Of a stretch of 64,000 nucleotides of DNA, positions 56,145-64,000 are shown in pieces (position 1 is the stretch's first letter; each line of letters starts with the position of its first letter). The notes beneath the pieces were generated by a model, which worked only from the letters and a program-made list of their open reading frames with translations, made no database searches and was not told the DNA's origin. Location: NCBI RefSeq assembly GCF_038024095.1, contig NZ_CP150668.1, positions 620,001 through 684,000 of the forward strand, read 5' to 3'. This DNA comes from Polaribacter tangerinus. Lineage in GTDB: Bacteria > Bacteroidota > Bacteroidia > Flavobacteriales > Flavobacteriaceae. A program made the translations under genes and the position numbers.

Positions 56145-58567
56145 GATTTTATAAAGCTCATTTTCTTATCGTAAAAAAACCATCCAAAAGCAACTAAAAG
56201 AATTATTGCATAAGATGACAATGAAATAATTTTTCCTTGCTGAATAACTTTTGGCTCATACTTAAACACAATTGTATGATTTCCAGCAGGAACTTCCATT
56301 CCCCTTAAAACATAATTTACATTATAATGTGGCACCAATTTATCGTTTAAATATGCATTCCAACCATCTTCGTAAAAAATTTCTGAAAAAACAGCAAACT
56401 GTTTTTGTGCTGTTTTAGCATGATATACAAGAGAAGTTACCTTGTATTCTTGTAATGAAATAGTTGCTGTTGAGTCTGTATTTACTTGAGTAGTAATATT
56501 TATTTTTTCTGCGTCTGACATTGAAATAACTGCTGCCTTTTTTGTGTTTAAAGAGTCTAATGCCAATATCTCTTCATTAGCATTTTTAGCAACTACAAAA
56601 TTATTTACAAACCAAGCATTTCCATTTGCATTGATATTAAGTTGAGCTTGAGGATTACCTTTATCATCAGGAACAATAAAATACTTTGTATTTAGCATGT
56701 TTAAAACTTGCATATTGTTTTTAGCTATTTGATACTCGAATAACTCTTGGTATCTACCAATTTTTGCTGCGTGATAACCTCCTATCGATTGATGAAAATA
56801 CGAAGTACTTCCATCATTCATAATATCTGTAGTAAAATTAGCTACTCGATAATGGGTTGTATCTTGTACTATTTGTTTGTCTGCCTCTGAAGCTACAAAA
56901 GGTTGCTCTATGTTTCTTGCTTTCTTAAAATCGTCTTTGTTAACATACTTTTTATTTACACTAACCAAATCGAAAATTATAAAAACAAATAGTGCTAAGG
57001 CTACAAAAATTTCTTTCAATTTATTTTGTAACATTAACCATAAAACTGCTGCTACAGAAAATGTTAAAAGAATTGAACGAACAGCATCTGAAAATAGCAT
57101 ATCTTTTCTATCTGCAATTACGGCATCTAAAAACCCCGGTATTTCTGTATATTGCTGTGAATCTCTTAATCCTGAAAATGTTCCGAATAAATGTGCCAAA
57201 CAGAAACCTGCAACTATAAAACCTACAAAAGTAAGCACTGCTTTTTTTAAAGCCACTTGCTTGATTTCTTTAGTTATTTTAGAAGAGAAAAACTCTTTTA
57301 GCCCGAGCGCTGCTAAAATTGGAACACAAAACTCGGCAATTACCTGAATAGAAGATACTGCTCTGAACTTATTGTAAAGCGGAACATAATCTATAAAAAA
57401 ATTAGTGACAATCTCAAAGTTTCTACCCCAACTTAAAATTATTGAAAACACTGTTGCAGCCAATAACCACTGCTTTAAAGGTCCTTTGACTAAGAATAAT
57501 GCAATAAAAAAAAGAAAAACAACAACTGCTCCTATATACGCAGGAGCTTCTATGTAGGTTTGATCTCCCCAATAAGTAAGTACTTGTTTTGAGTAATCGT
57601 CTGCTACTTTTCTGCCAGCTTTGGCTGAGATAAAACGATGGAAATTGGAAGTATTATCTAATTCCTCTAAAGTTCCACCACCCATAAAACGAGGTATAAA
57701 TAGGTTAAAAGTTTCTAATTTGGCATAACTATATTCTGTAATATAGGCTTTATCCAATCCTTTTGTTGCTTCTTTCTGTGAGCCATCAATAGCTATTGTT
57801 AATTCAGATTTCCCTCTAGTAGACTTATCTGCATACTCTTTCATTGCCATTAATCTAGGTGCATTTGCACCAACTCCTAAAAGTACCGCAGCAATTATAA
57901 TTACTGCTTGTTTGGCAAAAATTGAAAACTGTTCTTTTTTTAGGGCATCAACAAACTTTACAATACCAAGAATTAATAAACAAAACCCTAAATAATAGGT
58001 CATTTGAGGGTGATTGGTATAAATTTCTAACGCCATTGCTAGTGCTGTAACTGTAAAACCGAGTATATATTTTCTTTCAAATATCCATAAAACTCCGGCT
58101 GTTACCAATGGCATGTATGCTATTGCATGTGCTTTGGCATTATGACCTGCACCAAAAATAATAATTAAGTACGTAGAAAAACCAAAGGCAACAGATCCTA
58201 AAATTGCTATTCTCCAAGGTATTTTTAACGCCATCATTAAAATAAAAAAGCTAAAAAAATACAGAAAAGTATAATCTGCTGGTCTTGGTAAAAAGCGTAA
58301 AAGTTGGTCTAAACTTCTAACAAAATCATTCGGATAATAAGCACTTATTTGGTAAGCTGGCATCCCGCTAAATGAGGCACCTGTCCAGTATGGCTCTGCA
58401 TTGTTTTCGCCTCTATAATCATTAATTTCTTTTACCATTCCTCGAAACTGAGTAATGTCTGATTGTTGTAACTTTTGCCCCTTTAATACGGGGTGAAAAT
58501 AAATGATAGAAGCCAAAACGAAAACAGAAATGGCTATTAAATAGGGAACTATTTTAGAAAATTTCAA
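56141..58567 (-). CDS. YfhO family membrane protein (probable glycosyltransferase-type)
   Basis: This 808-residue protein has a GT-C-like layout: a first-loop segment YFHPVLKGQKLQQSDITQFR after TM1, a dozen or so hydrophobic segments up to residue 540, a large soluble domain, and a last helix. The soluble domain contains YHAAKIGRYQELFEYQIAKN and VFSEIFYEDGWNAYLNDKLV, both typical of YfhO. Family members act in lipid-linked sugar transfer or teichoic-acid glycosylation in Firmicutes; in Bacteroidota a role in surface glycan assembly is inferred. It is coupled to the downstream GT4 gene. Confidence 0.9.
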   Translation of the reverse strand: MKFSKIVPYLIAISVFVLASIIYFHPVLKGQKLQQSDITQFRGMVKEINDYRGENNAEPYWTGASFSGMPAYQISAYYPNDFVRSLDQLLRFLPRPADYTFLYFFSFFILMMALKIPWRIAILGSVAFGFSTYLIIIFGAGHNAKAHAIAYMPLVTAGVLWIFERKYILGFTVTALAMALEIYTNHPQMTYYLGFCLLILGIVKFVDALKKEQFSIFAKQAVIIIAAVLLGVGANAPRLMAMKEYADKSTRGKSELTIAIDGSQKEATKGLDKAYITEYSYAKLETFNLFIPRFMGGGTLEELDNTSNFHRFISAKAGRKVADDYSKQVLTYWGDQTYIEAPAYIGAVVVFLFFIALFLVKGPLKQWLLAATVFSIILSWGRNFEIVTNFFIDYVPLYNKFRAVSSIQVIAEFCVPILAALGLKEFFSSKITKEIKQVALKKAVLTFVGFIVAGFCLAHLFGTFSGLRDSQQYTEIPGFLDAVIADRKDMLFSDAVRSILLTFSVAAVLWLMLQNKLKEIFVALALFVFIIFDLVSVNKKYVNKDDFKKARNIEQPFVASEADKQIVQDTTHYRVANFTTDIMNDGSTSYFHQSIGGYHAAKIGRYQELFEYQIAKNNMQVLNMLNTKYFIVPDDKGNPQAQLNINANGNAWFVNNFVVAKNANEEILALDSLNTKKAAVISMSDAEKINITTQVNTDSTATISLQEYKVTSLVYHAKTAQKQFAVFSEIFYEDGWNAYLNDKLVPHYNVNYVLRGMEVPAGNHTIVFKYEPKVIQQGKIISLSSYAIILLVAFGWFFYDKKMSFIKS

Positions 58568-58607
58568 TGTATTATTTTTTTGATTGATTTATTTTTTTAA
58601 TGATAAA

Positions 58608-58874
58608 CTAGTCTATTTCTTCAAAATCTACATATTCTCCTACAGTCTTTTTACTAGCAGATTGGCTATGAGTTGGTTTTTTATCTATAATTGTTTGTCC
58701 TTCTTTTACAGTATCTTCTTTCTTCGAATGATTTTGATATTGTTGTGCAGCTTTCTTCTGAATTGTTTCTGCAGCTTTTTTCATTAAAAAAGGAGCAAAA
58801 AGTCTTGCCAAAAACTTAAAGCCATAATAGAAAAGTAATAAGTAAAAAATAGTTTTTAATAGTCCTGCAAACAT
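58608..58874 (-). CDS. DUF4834 family small membrane protein
   Basis: The protein has 88 residues from ATG at 58874 (MFAGLLKTIFYLLLFYYGFK). An ATG 14 codons upstream is possible but would place extra hydrophobic residues before the conserved start. One N-terminal helix is followed by FLARLFAPFLMKKAAETI and a charged tail ending GEYVDFEEID, the signature of DUF4834. The function is unknown. It precedes YfhO by 40 bp. Confidence 0.82.
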   Translation of the reverse strand: MFAGLLKTIFYLLLFYYGFKFLARLFAPFLMKKAAETIQKKAAQQYQNHSKKEDTVKEGQTIIDKKPTHSQSASKKTVGEYVDFEEID

Positions 58875-58996
58875 AACTTCATTTATAATAACAATCAAAA
58901 ATAACAATTTGAACACAATTGAAGCGTTCTGAATCTATAAAACTTTCTTAAACCTAAAAAAGTATTTAATGACTTTAAAAAACAGCATTTTTAACC

Positions 58997-59004
58997 TATG
59001 TTTG
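58997..59004 (+). promoter_or_regulatory. Predicted -7 element for the beta-barrel gene
   Basis: TATGTTTG matches TAnnTTTG, 42 bp upstream of the ATG. Confidence 0.4.
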
Positions 59005-59046
59005 TAATATGAGTTTACAAAAAATTGTAAATTACTTTTTAGAATT

Positions 59047-60111
59047 ATGACACTGAGAATCTCCGCACTCTTTTGGGTGTTTTTATGGCTACATTTTACT
59101 GCCGTTTATGGGCAATATACAGATGTTATAAACTCTAATAAACCTGGTTTTTCCGAAAGTCCGTATAGTGTAGGTTCTGGTGTGTATCAGTTTGAAAGTA
59201 ATCTTTTTTACAAGAAAACAAACATCACCCCCACTTTTTCTACGCCCGAGTCTTTAGGAATAGACTTCTTATTTAGAACTAGTTTTTTTCTAGAAAAGTT
59301 AGAACTAAATGCACAGCTAACCTATCAGCAGGATGAAATTGCATTTAAAAATATTTTTACATCATCTTACAATACCAACGGATTTAGTCGTATGACTGTT
59401 GGTGCAAAGTACCTTTTATATCAGCAAAAATATGAAGACAAATCAAAAGAAGTTCGAAGTTGGAAAAGAAGGAACGCCTTTGACAAAAAACGTTTAATTC
59501 CTTCTGTAGCAATTTATTTGGGCTTAAACACAGACGCTGTAAATTCTGTATACAAAAAAGGAAAAATGAGCCCCAAAGTTGGGGTACTTCTTCAAAATAA
59601 TTTGACAACTAATTTTAATATAATTACCAACTTTTACTACGATAACATTGGCACCAAGTTTGAAGAATTCTCTTATATTATCACTGCAACACATAATTTT
59701 GGAAATCAATGGTCTGCTTTTTTTGAAAATCAGACTGTTTATTTAACACCACAAACAAATAGTAATTTAGGCCTAGGTTTTGCATATTTATTTCATAGAA
59801 ATTTACAAATAAATACTGCTGCAAGACTTATTTACGAAGGAGTTTCTCAAGGATATTACGTTGGTTTGGGTGCTTCGTACAGAATAGACCACTACAAAGA
59901 TTCTTTTATAGAACTTAATGCTGCCGGAAAGCCTTTAAAAGACACACCTATAAGTAGATATAACAAAAGGCAGAACAGTTTTTTTAATCGTCTTTTTAGT
60001 ATTTTTAAGAAAAAAGGGACCACAAACAGAAAAAGACCAACAAGAACAAGAAAATCTACATCAAAAAGAAAAAAAGGAGGCTTTTTAGGGCTTTTTAAAA
60101 AAAAGAATTAA
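59047..60111 (+). CDS. Outer-membrane beta-barrel protein (transporter/MetA-pathway-like) with polybasic C-terminal tail
   Basis: This 354-residue protein has a signal peptide (MTLRISALFWVFLWLHFTAV, cut near YGQ) followed by NSNKPGFSESPYSVGSGVYQ and about 12 amphipathic strands, the pattern of the phenol-degradation MetA-like transporter family. After the barrel, about 60 residues are extremely Lys/Arg rich (RKRPTRTRKSTSKRKKGGF), ending LFKKKN. That tail departs from the usual aromatic C-terminus of barrels. It may face the periplasm and bind nucleic acid, LPS or peptidoglycan (speculative). Confidence 0.75.
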   Translation: MTLRISALFWVFLWLHFTAVYGQYTDVINSNKPGFSESPYSVGSGVYQFESNLFYKKTNITPTFSTPESLGIDFLFRTSFFLEKLELNAQLTYQQDEIAFKNIFTSSYNTNGFSRMTVGAKYLLYQQKYEDKSKEVRSWKRRNAFDKKRLIPSVAIYLGLNTDAVNSVYKKGKMSPKVGVLLQNNLTTNFNIITNFYYDNIGTKFEEFSYIITATHNFGNQWSAFFENQTVYLTPQTNSNLGLGFAYLFHRNLQINTAARLIYEGVSQGYYVGLGASYRIDHYKDSFIELNAAGKPLKDTPISRYNKRQNSFFNRLFSIFKKKGTTNRKRPTRTRKSTSKRKKGGFLGLFKKKN

Positions 60112-60180
60112 AATGAATCGTGCTTAAAAAAGCTAGAAAAAGAGATAAAGAAACAAAACAACGAATAAACGTTTTCAGTA

Positions 60181-61302
60181 ATGATTACTCTGAAAGAAAT
60201 AACCACCGAAAAGGAAATGAAACAGTTTGTGTTATTTCCCTTTTCGCTCTATAAAAATAATAGCTATTGGGTACCTCCCATTATTAAAGATGAGGTTGAT
60301 AATTTTAATCCGAAGAAAAACCCTGTTTTTAAAAATGCAACTGCACAATTTTTTGTTGCCTTAAAAAACGGACAAATTGTTGGAAGAATTGCAGCAATAA
60401 TAAACTGGTATGAAGTTGAAAAGCAACTCATAAAAAAAATGCGCTTTGGCTGGTTTGATGTAATTGATGATATTGAAGTAACTAAAATTCTTTTAGAGAA
60501 AGTTAAAGAAATAGGCAAAAAAAATAATCTAACCTTTTTAGAAGGTCCTGTTGGGTTTAATAACCTAGATAAAACTGGTGTTTTAATTGATGGTTTTAAT
60601 CATATTGGCACTATGATTACCTGGTATAATTTTCCTTACTACAAAGATCATTTAGAACAATTGGGCTTCGTAAAAGAAAAAGAATATCTTGAGAGTAAGT
60701 TTAGTTTTAAAAATGTAGATGCTGTTTACTATGATAGGGTTAGTAAAATAATTCAGAAACGTTTTCAGTTAAAACCATTAGACTTTACACGTACAAAAGA
60801 GATAATGCCGTATGTAGATGAAATGTTTAAGGTATTTGATAAATCATACTCAAAACTATCTACCTATGTACCTATATCTGATGCTCAAATAGCTTTTTTT
60901 AAGAAAAAGTATATTTCGTTTATAAATCCCGAATACATAAAATTTGTAGTTGATAAAAACCATAAATTAATAGCATTTGCAATTGTAATGCCTTCGTTTT
61001 CGGAAGCCTTGCAAAAGGCAAAAGGCAAATTGTTTCCGTTTGGCTTGTTTCATTTACTAAAGGCACGAAAACATGCCCAAGATGTTACTTTTTATTTGAT
61101 TGGTGTAACTCCAGAATATCAAAACAAGGGTGTACACGCAATTATTTTTGATCAATATACTAAAACTTTTACACCATTAGGCATCAAAAACTGTATAAGA
61201 ACTCCCGAGCTAGAAGACAATCTTGCCATTAAAAAGTTATGGGAAAATTTTAACCCACAAACTCATAAAAAACGTAGAACTTACCGTAAAAACATAGATT
61301 AA
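60181..61302 (+). CDS. GNAT-like acetyltransferase family protein
   Basis: This 373-residue soluble protein has an N-terminal block LFPFSLYKNNSYWVPPIIKD, AQFFVALKNGQIVGRIAAI in the position of GNAT strand 4, and a C-terminal segment TFYLIGVTPEYQNKGVHAII that resembles the GNAT acetyl-CoA loop (Q/RxxGxA/G). Two GNAT-like halves seem to be present. No substrate can be named. It begins 69 bp after the barrel gene and ends 101 bp before rsmE. Confidence 0.75.
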   Translation: MITLKEITTEKEMKQFVLFPFSLYKNNSYWVPPIIKDEVDNFNPKKNPVFKNATAQFFVALKNGQIVGRIAAIINWYEVEKQLIKKMRFGWFDVIDDIEVTKILLEKVKEIGKKNNLTFLEGPVGFNNLDKTGVLIDGFNHIGTMITWYNFPYYKDHLEQLGFVKEKEYLESKFSFKNVDAVYYDRVSKIIQKRFQLKPLDFTRTKEIMPYVDEMFKVFDKSYSKLSTYVPISDAQIAFFKKKYISFINPEYIKFVVDKNHKLIAFAIVMPSFSEALQKAKGKLFPFGLFHLLKARKHAQDVTFYLIGVTPEYQNKGVHAIIFDQYTKTFTPLGIKNCIRTPELEDNLAIKKLWENFNPQTHKKRRTYRKNID

Positions 61303-61363
61303 CAAATTATTTTTCAATCTTTTAGAAAAAGATAAAGTTAAAACTTATTTAAAATAACTTGCT

Positions 61364-61371
61364 TAATTTTG
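61364..61371 (+). promoter_or_regulatory. Predicted -7 element for rsmE
   Basis: TAATTTTG matches TAnnTTTG, 32 bp upstream of the rsmE ATG. Confidence 0.4.
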
Positions 61372-61403
61372 ATTTTTTACCAAACAGATAGAATCTTTAA
61401 AAT

Positions 61404-62111
61404 ATGCAGCTATTCTACAATAAAGACATTTCTAACGAAACCAAAGAAATTACTTTCGACAAAGTTGAAAGTAGACATATTGTGCGTGTTTTAAGGAAAA
61501 AAGAAGGAGATGTTTTAAAAATAACCAATGGTAAGGGCTTTTTGTTTGATGCTGCAATTAGTTTTGCCAACGATAAAAGGTGTTCAGCTAATATTATTCA
61601 TGTTGAAAAAAAACCAAAACCTTGGCAGTATTACTTACATATTGCTATTGCTCCTACAAAAAATAACGACAGAATAGAATGGTTTTTGGAAAAAGCTACA
61701 GAAATTGGTATTGATGAAATTACACCCATTATTTGCCAAAATTCTGAACGCAGAGTTGTAAAATTAGAGCGTTTTGAAAAGATTATACAATCTGCCATGA
61801 AACAATCTTTAAAATTTACCTTACCTAAACTGAATAATCCCATAAAATTTAATGATTTTATTAAAAAAGATTTTGATGGACAAATTTGTATTGCCCATTG
61901 CGAAGACCATCAAAAAAACCATTTAAAATCTGTTATACAACCTTTGGAAAAAACAACTGTTTTAATTGGGCCAGAGGGCGATTTTTCTGTTGATGAAATA
62001 AAAAAAGCCTTAGATAAAAAATTCATTCCTATTTCTTTAGGCGAAAGTAGGCTAAGAACAGAAACTGCTGGTTTAGTTGCTGTCAATTTGGTGTCTTTTG
62101 TAAATGAATAA
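61404..62111 (+). CDS. rsmE: 16S rRNA (uracil-1498-N3)-methyltransferase
   Basis: The 235-residue SPOUT methyltransferase has an N-terminal PUA-like part (DKVESRHIVRVLRKKEGDVL), IAIAPTKNNDRIEWFLEKAT, and the trefoil-knot SAM site with LIGPEGDFSVDEIKKAL and SLGESRLRTETAGLVAVNLV. It methylates U1498 in helix 44 of 16S rRNA. The gene looks complete. Its last 393 bp plus two bases are repeated at 63587-63982 as a broken copy. Nothing else coding follows for 690 bp. Confidence 0.97.
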   Translation: MQLFYNKDISNETKEITFDKVESRHIVRVLRKKEGDVLKITNGKGFLFDAAISFANDKRCSANIIHVEKKPKPWQYYLHIAIAPTKNNDRIEWFLEKATEIGIDEITPIICQNSERRVVKLERFEKIIQSAMKQSLKFTLPKLNNPIKFNDFIKKDFDGQICIAHCEDHQKNHLKSVIQPLEKTTVLIGPEGDFSVDEIKKALDKKFIPISLGESRLRTETAGLVAVNLVSFVNE

Positions 62112-62113
62112 AT
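61719..62113 (+). repeat. Direct repeat, left copy (3-prime end of rsmE)
   Basis: This stretch matches 63587-63982 with seven substitutions and one extra A, about 98 percent identity by manual comparison. The matching ends two bases after the rsmE stop. It is inside the intact rsmE. Confidence 0.9.
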
Positions 62114-62802
62114 CATCATTTATTCCTGCACAACCAGTAACACAAACTAATTTACCAAAACACTAAAAAATCTATTGTTAAAAAAGTAATTTCTTTAACT
62201 AGCCATTTAAGACCTCTTTAGTTATTAATTATTTATTACTATTGGAATTTATCTTGAGCGAATACTAAAAGCATAAATGATATTTAGGATGAAGGAATTT
62301 TATTTTTAGAGTTAAAAATTCTTTAACTGATTTCAATGCTAACAAAAAATAAACTATCGGTTTTCCTGTAAGATTAAAATATTTTTTTTTACACAAAGAA
62401 GAACTTCGAAATTCGGATAAATCAAATTTAAATTTAAACTCTTTAATTAACAGTTATTCAGTAAATACAGTCTTTCAAAAAAGTGTCAAAATATTAAAAT
62501 TTGATACTTTAAAATTTGTTTTATGGTAGAAAAAATTTTTTAACCCTTTTTTCTTATTCAACTAAGGTTTATAAAAACTTAACATTTCAAAATTATATAA
62601 AACTACTCTAAAAAGTAATCTGAAATTTTTAAAAAAAAGTCCAAAATTTCTAAAACACCAAAACACTTTAATTTCCAAACACCTAAAATCTAGCAAGTTA
62701 AAAAACAAATGAGTCCAGAATTCTTCAAAACAAGAAATTCTGGACTCCCAAAATTTATTTTCTAACTAAATTTAAACCATACAAACTCTAAACCCAATTA
62801 TT
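62112..62802. other. 690-bp gene-free, AT-rich stretch
   Basis: No open reading frame of substance, RNA gene or clear repeat was seen. The stretch is full of A and T runs and short broken frames. It ends with a 12-bp perfect inverted repeat (62711-62747) before the lipoprotein gene. It may be decayed coding DNA. Confidence 0.6.
62711..62747. terminator. Inverted repeat upstream of the DUF6252-like gene
   Basis: GAGTCCAGAATT pairs perfectly with AATTCTGGACTC around a 13-nt loop. There is only a weak T-rich stretch after it, so terminator is one reading and a regulatory hairpin another. Confidence 0.5.
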
Positions 62803-63392
62803 ATGAAAAAACAAATAATTAAAATTTGCTTAATTTTTATAACAACTTTATTTTTAAGTTGTTCAGAAAATGACAATTTAATAACAACAGTTACAGAAGC
62901 TAAACTACCACCAATAACCCAAACAGGAGAAGACACTTTTGGTTGCCTTATTAATGGCACTGTTTTTATACCAAAAGATAAAACAGGCTATACACCTCCT
63001 GGTGGTGGAACACCAAAAGGAATAGAAATTTTAGGTGATAACTCTGTTTTTGTAATACAGGCAAGAAATTATATTAACACTGCTATATATATATATATAT
63101 ATATATTCCAGAAAATTTACCAGAACAAAAAACATATGTTTTTGATGAAAGCCCTGGAGTAAGTTATGGATTAAACTCTCCAGATTACGCTCATATATTT
63201 TGTATCATAAATAATAAAAAATATTTGAGTTTTGAGGATTCTGGTTTAATAGATTTTACAAAAGCAAATTTTGATAACAAAATCTACGCAGGCATTTTTA
63301 ATGTAAAATTAAGAAATCAAGATAACCCTGAAGAATTTATTGAAATTAAGGATGGTAGATTTGATATTAACCTTATTACCATAGATAATTAA
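62803..63392 (+). pseudogene. DUF6252-like lipoprotein, frameshifted at a TA repeat (phase-variable or broken)
   Basis: Reading starts MKKQIIKICLIFITTLFLSC (lipoprotein Cys20, followed by SENDN) and continues LPPITQTGEDTFGCLINGTV, typical of DUF6252. At the 11-unit TA repeat (63084-63105) the frame becomes IYIYIYIF and stops at 63162. In the other frame the protein continues without stop from codon 63105 (IPENLPEQKTYVFDESPGVS) to 63392 and ends in FIEIKDGRFDINLITIDN, the expected family C-terminus. Ten or thirteen TA units would join both parts. The function of the family is unknown. Confidence 0.8.
63084..63105. repeat. TA dinucleotide microsatellite, 11 units
   Basis: Eleven TA units in a row lie inside the coding region of a predicted lipoprotein, precisely where the frame is lost. 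Such tracts are prone to slippage during replication and also to sequencing or assembly error. Confidence 0.95.
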
Positions 63393-63495
63393 ACAAATTA
63401 GTTGCTACCAACAACTGCTCATAATAATTAAATACCACAAAAACCATTTTACTCGTGCTGAAATTTTTTCAGTATCTAATTTAACACACAAAATT

Positions 63496-63615
63496 ATGAA
63501 AAAGATTACATTATGTATGCTTTTAATGTTACTTTCATTACGAGTAAAAGCACAGTTAACTAATAGAAATTTTACAGACGAGGTAGATTACACCCATTAT
63601 TTGCCAAAATTCTGA
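63496..63615 (+). pseudogene. Truncated secreted-protein gene fused to the rsmE fragment
   Basis: ATG at 63496 opens a signal peptide MKKITLCMLLMLLSLRVKAQ followed by LTNRNFTDEVD. At 63587 the sequence becomes the rsmE repeat in a different frame and stops after THYLPKF at 63615, giving 39 residues. The start thus belongs to a secreted or surface protein whose body has been replaced. The original family cannot be told from 30 residues. Confidence 0.65.
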
Positions 63616-63982
63616 ACGCAGAGTTGTAAAATTAGAACGTTTTGAAAAGATTATACAATCTGCCATGAAACAATCTTTAAAATTTACCTTACCTAAACTG
63701 AATAATCCCATAAAATTTAATGATTTTATTAAAAAAAGATTTTGATGGACAAATTTGTATTGCTCATTGCGAAGACCATCAAAAAAATCATTTAAAATCT
63801 GTCATAAAACCTTTAGAAAAAACAACTGTTTTAATTGGGCCAGAGGGCGATTTTTCTGTTGATGAAATAAAAAAAGCCTTAGATAAAAAATTCACTCCTA
63901 TTTCTTTAGGCGAAAGTAGGCTAAGAACAGAAACTGCTGGTTTAGTTGCTGTCAATTTGGTGTCTTTTGTAAATGAATAAAT
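63587..63982 (+). pseudogene. Broken copy of the rsmE 3-prime end (right direct repeat)
   Basis: This copy lacks the first 105 codons of rsmE and has no start of its own. An extra A in the A run 63731-63737 shifts the frame and leads to TGA soon after. Five of the seven substitutions are silent; the two others change Gln to Lys and Ile to Thr. It cannot give a working methyltransferase. Confidence 0.9.
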
Positions 63983-64000
63983 TACTATATTTATAAAAAA

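Noticed and set aside
58584..58787. 67-codon hydrophobic frame opposite DUF4834
   Set aside because: It is a mirror of the Lys- and Glu-rich tail of DUF4834 and has no independent support.
63720..63980. 86-codon frame at the right end as a real small gene
   Set aside because: It is the frameshifted 3-prime part of the duplicated rsmE fragment, without a natural start or the catalytic N-terminal half.

Overview
The window is a chromosomal segment of a Bacteroidota bacterium, almost certainly a member of Flavobacteriaceae. The reasons are strong AT richness, several matches to the Bacteroidota -7 promoter motif TAnnTTTG, near absence of Shine-Dalgarno sequences except a striking one at rpsU, and many lineage-typical families: DUF3467, DUF2851, DUF4834, DUF5683, DUF6122, DUF6252, YfhO, a long LepB, and a fused branched-chain E1. 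There is no rRNA, CRISPR array, transposase or phage module.

Region 1 (1-7981) is a trans-4-hydroxy-L-proline catabolic operon on the minus strand. It holds a pyrroline-hydroxycarboxylate deaminase, 2-oxoglutarate semialdehyde dehydrogenase, a DUF885 metallopeptidase-like lipoprotein, hydroxyproline 2-epimerase, a D-amino-acid oxidoreductase and the start of an M24 Xaa-Pro peptidase. A divergent AraC-type regulator lies next to it. Together they would release Hyp from peptides, epimerise and oxidise it, deaminate the product and oxidise it to 2-oxoglutarate. Region 2 (8000-9500) has tRNA-Ser and aroC.

Region 3 (9500-23130) is the classical information-processing block on the minus strand: tRNA-Thr, Tyr, Gly, Thr, tuf, tRNA-Trp, secE, nusG, rplK, rplA, rplJ, rplL, rpoB, rpoC, then a DUF3467 gene. 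Region 4 (23100-31000) carries hpf, xerC, rpsU, an acyl-CoA dehydrogenase, an HhH protein, a sodium:alanine symporter, an RmlD-like reductase, a potassium channel and a PspC protein. A run of hairpins between rpsU and xerC is a candidate structured RNA.

Region 5 (31100-52215) is mostly plus strand: uvrA, a LOG protein, a degenerate M1 peptidase fused to a probable outer-membrane barrel, fused branched-chain 2-oxoacid dehydrogenase E1, a metzincin protease, a nitroreductase, pepD, and the parA-parB-DUF5683-dapB-lepB-WbqC-DUF6122 string. Region 6 (52206-58916, minus) is a polysaccharide or cell-surface block: flippase, two GT4 glycosyltransferases, YfhO and DUF4834.

Region 7 (59047-64000) has a beta-barrel protein with a polybasic tail, a GNAT-like protein and rsmE, followed by an unusual accessory stretch. 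There a DUF6252-type lipoprotein is frameshifted exactly at an 11-unit TA repeat, and a secreted-protein start is cut and joined to a 396-nt, about 98 percent identical copy of the 3-prime end of rsmE. The two rsmE ends form direct repeats around about 1.5 kb. This is the most unusual structure in the window.
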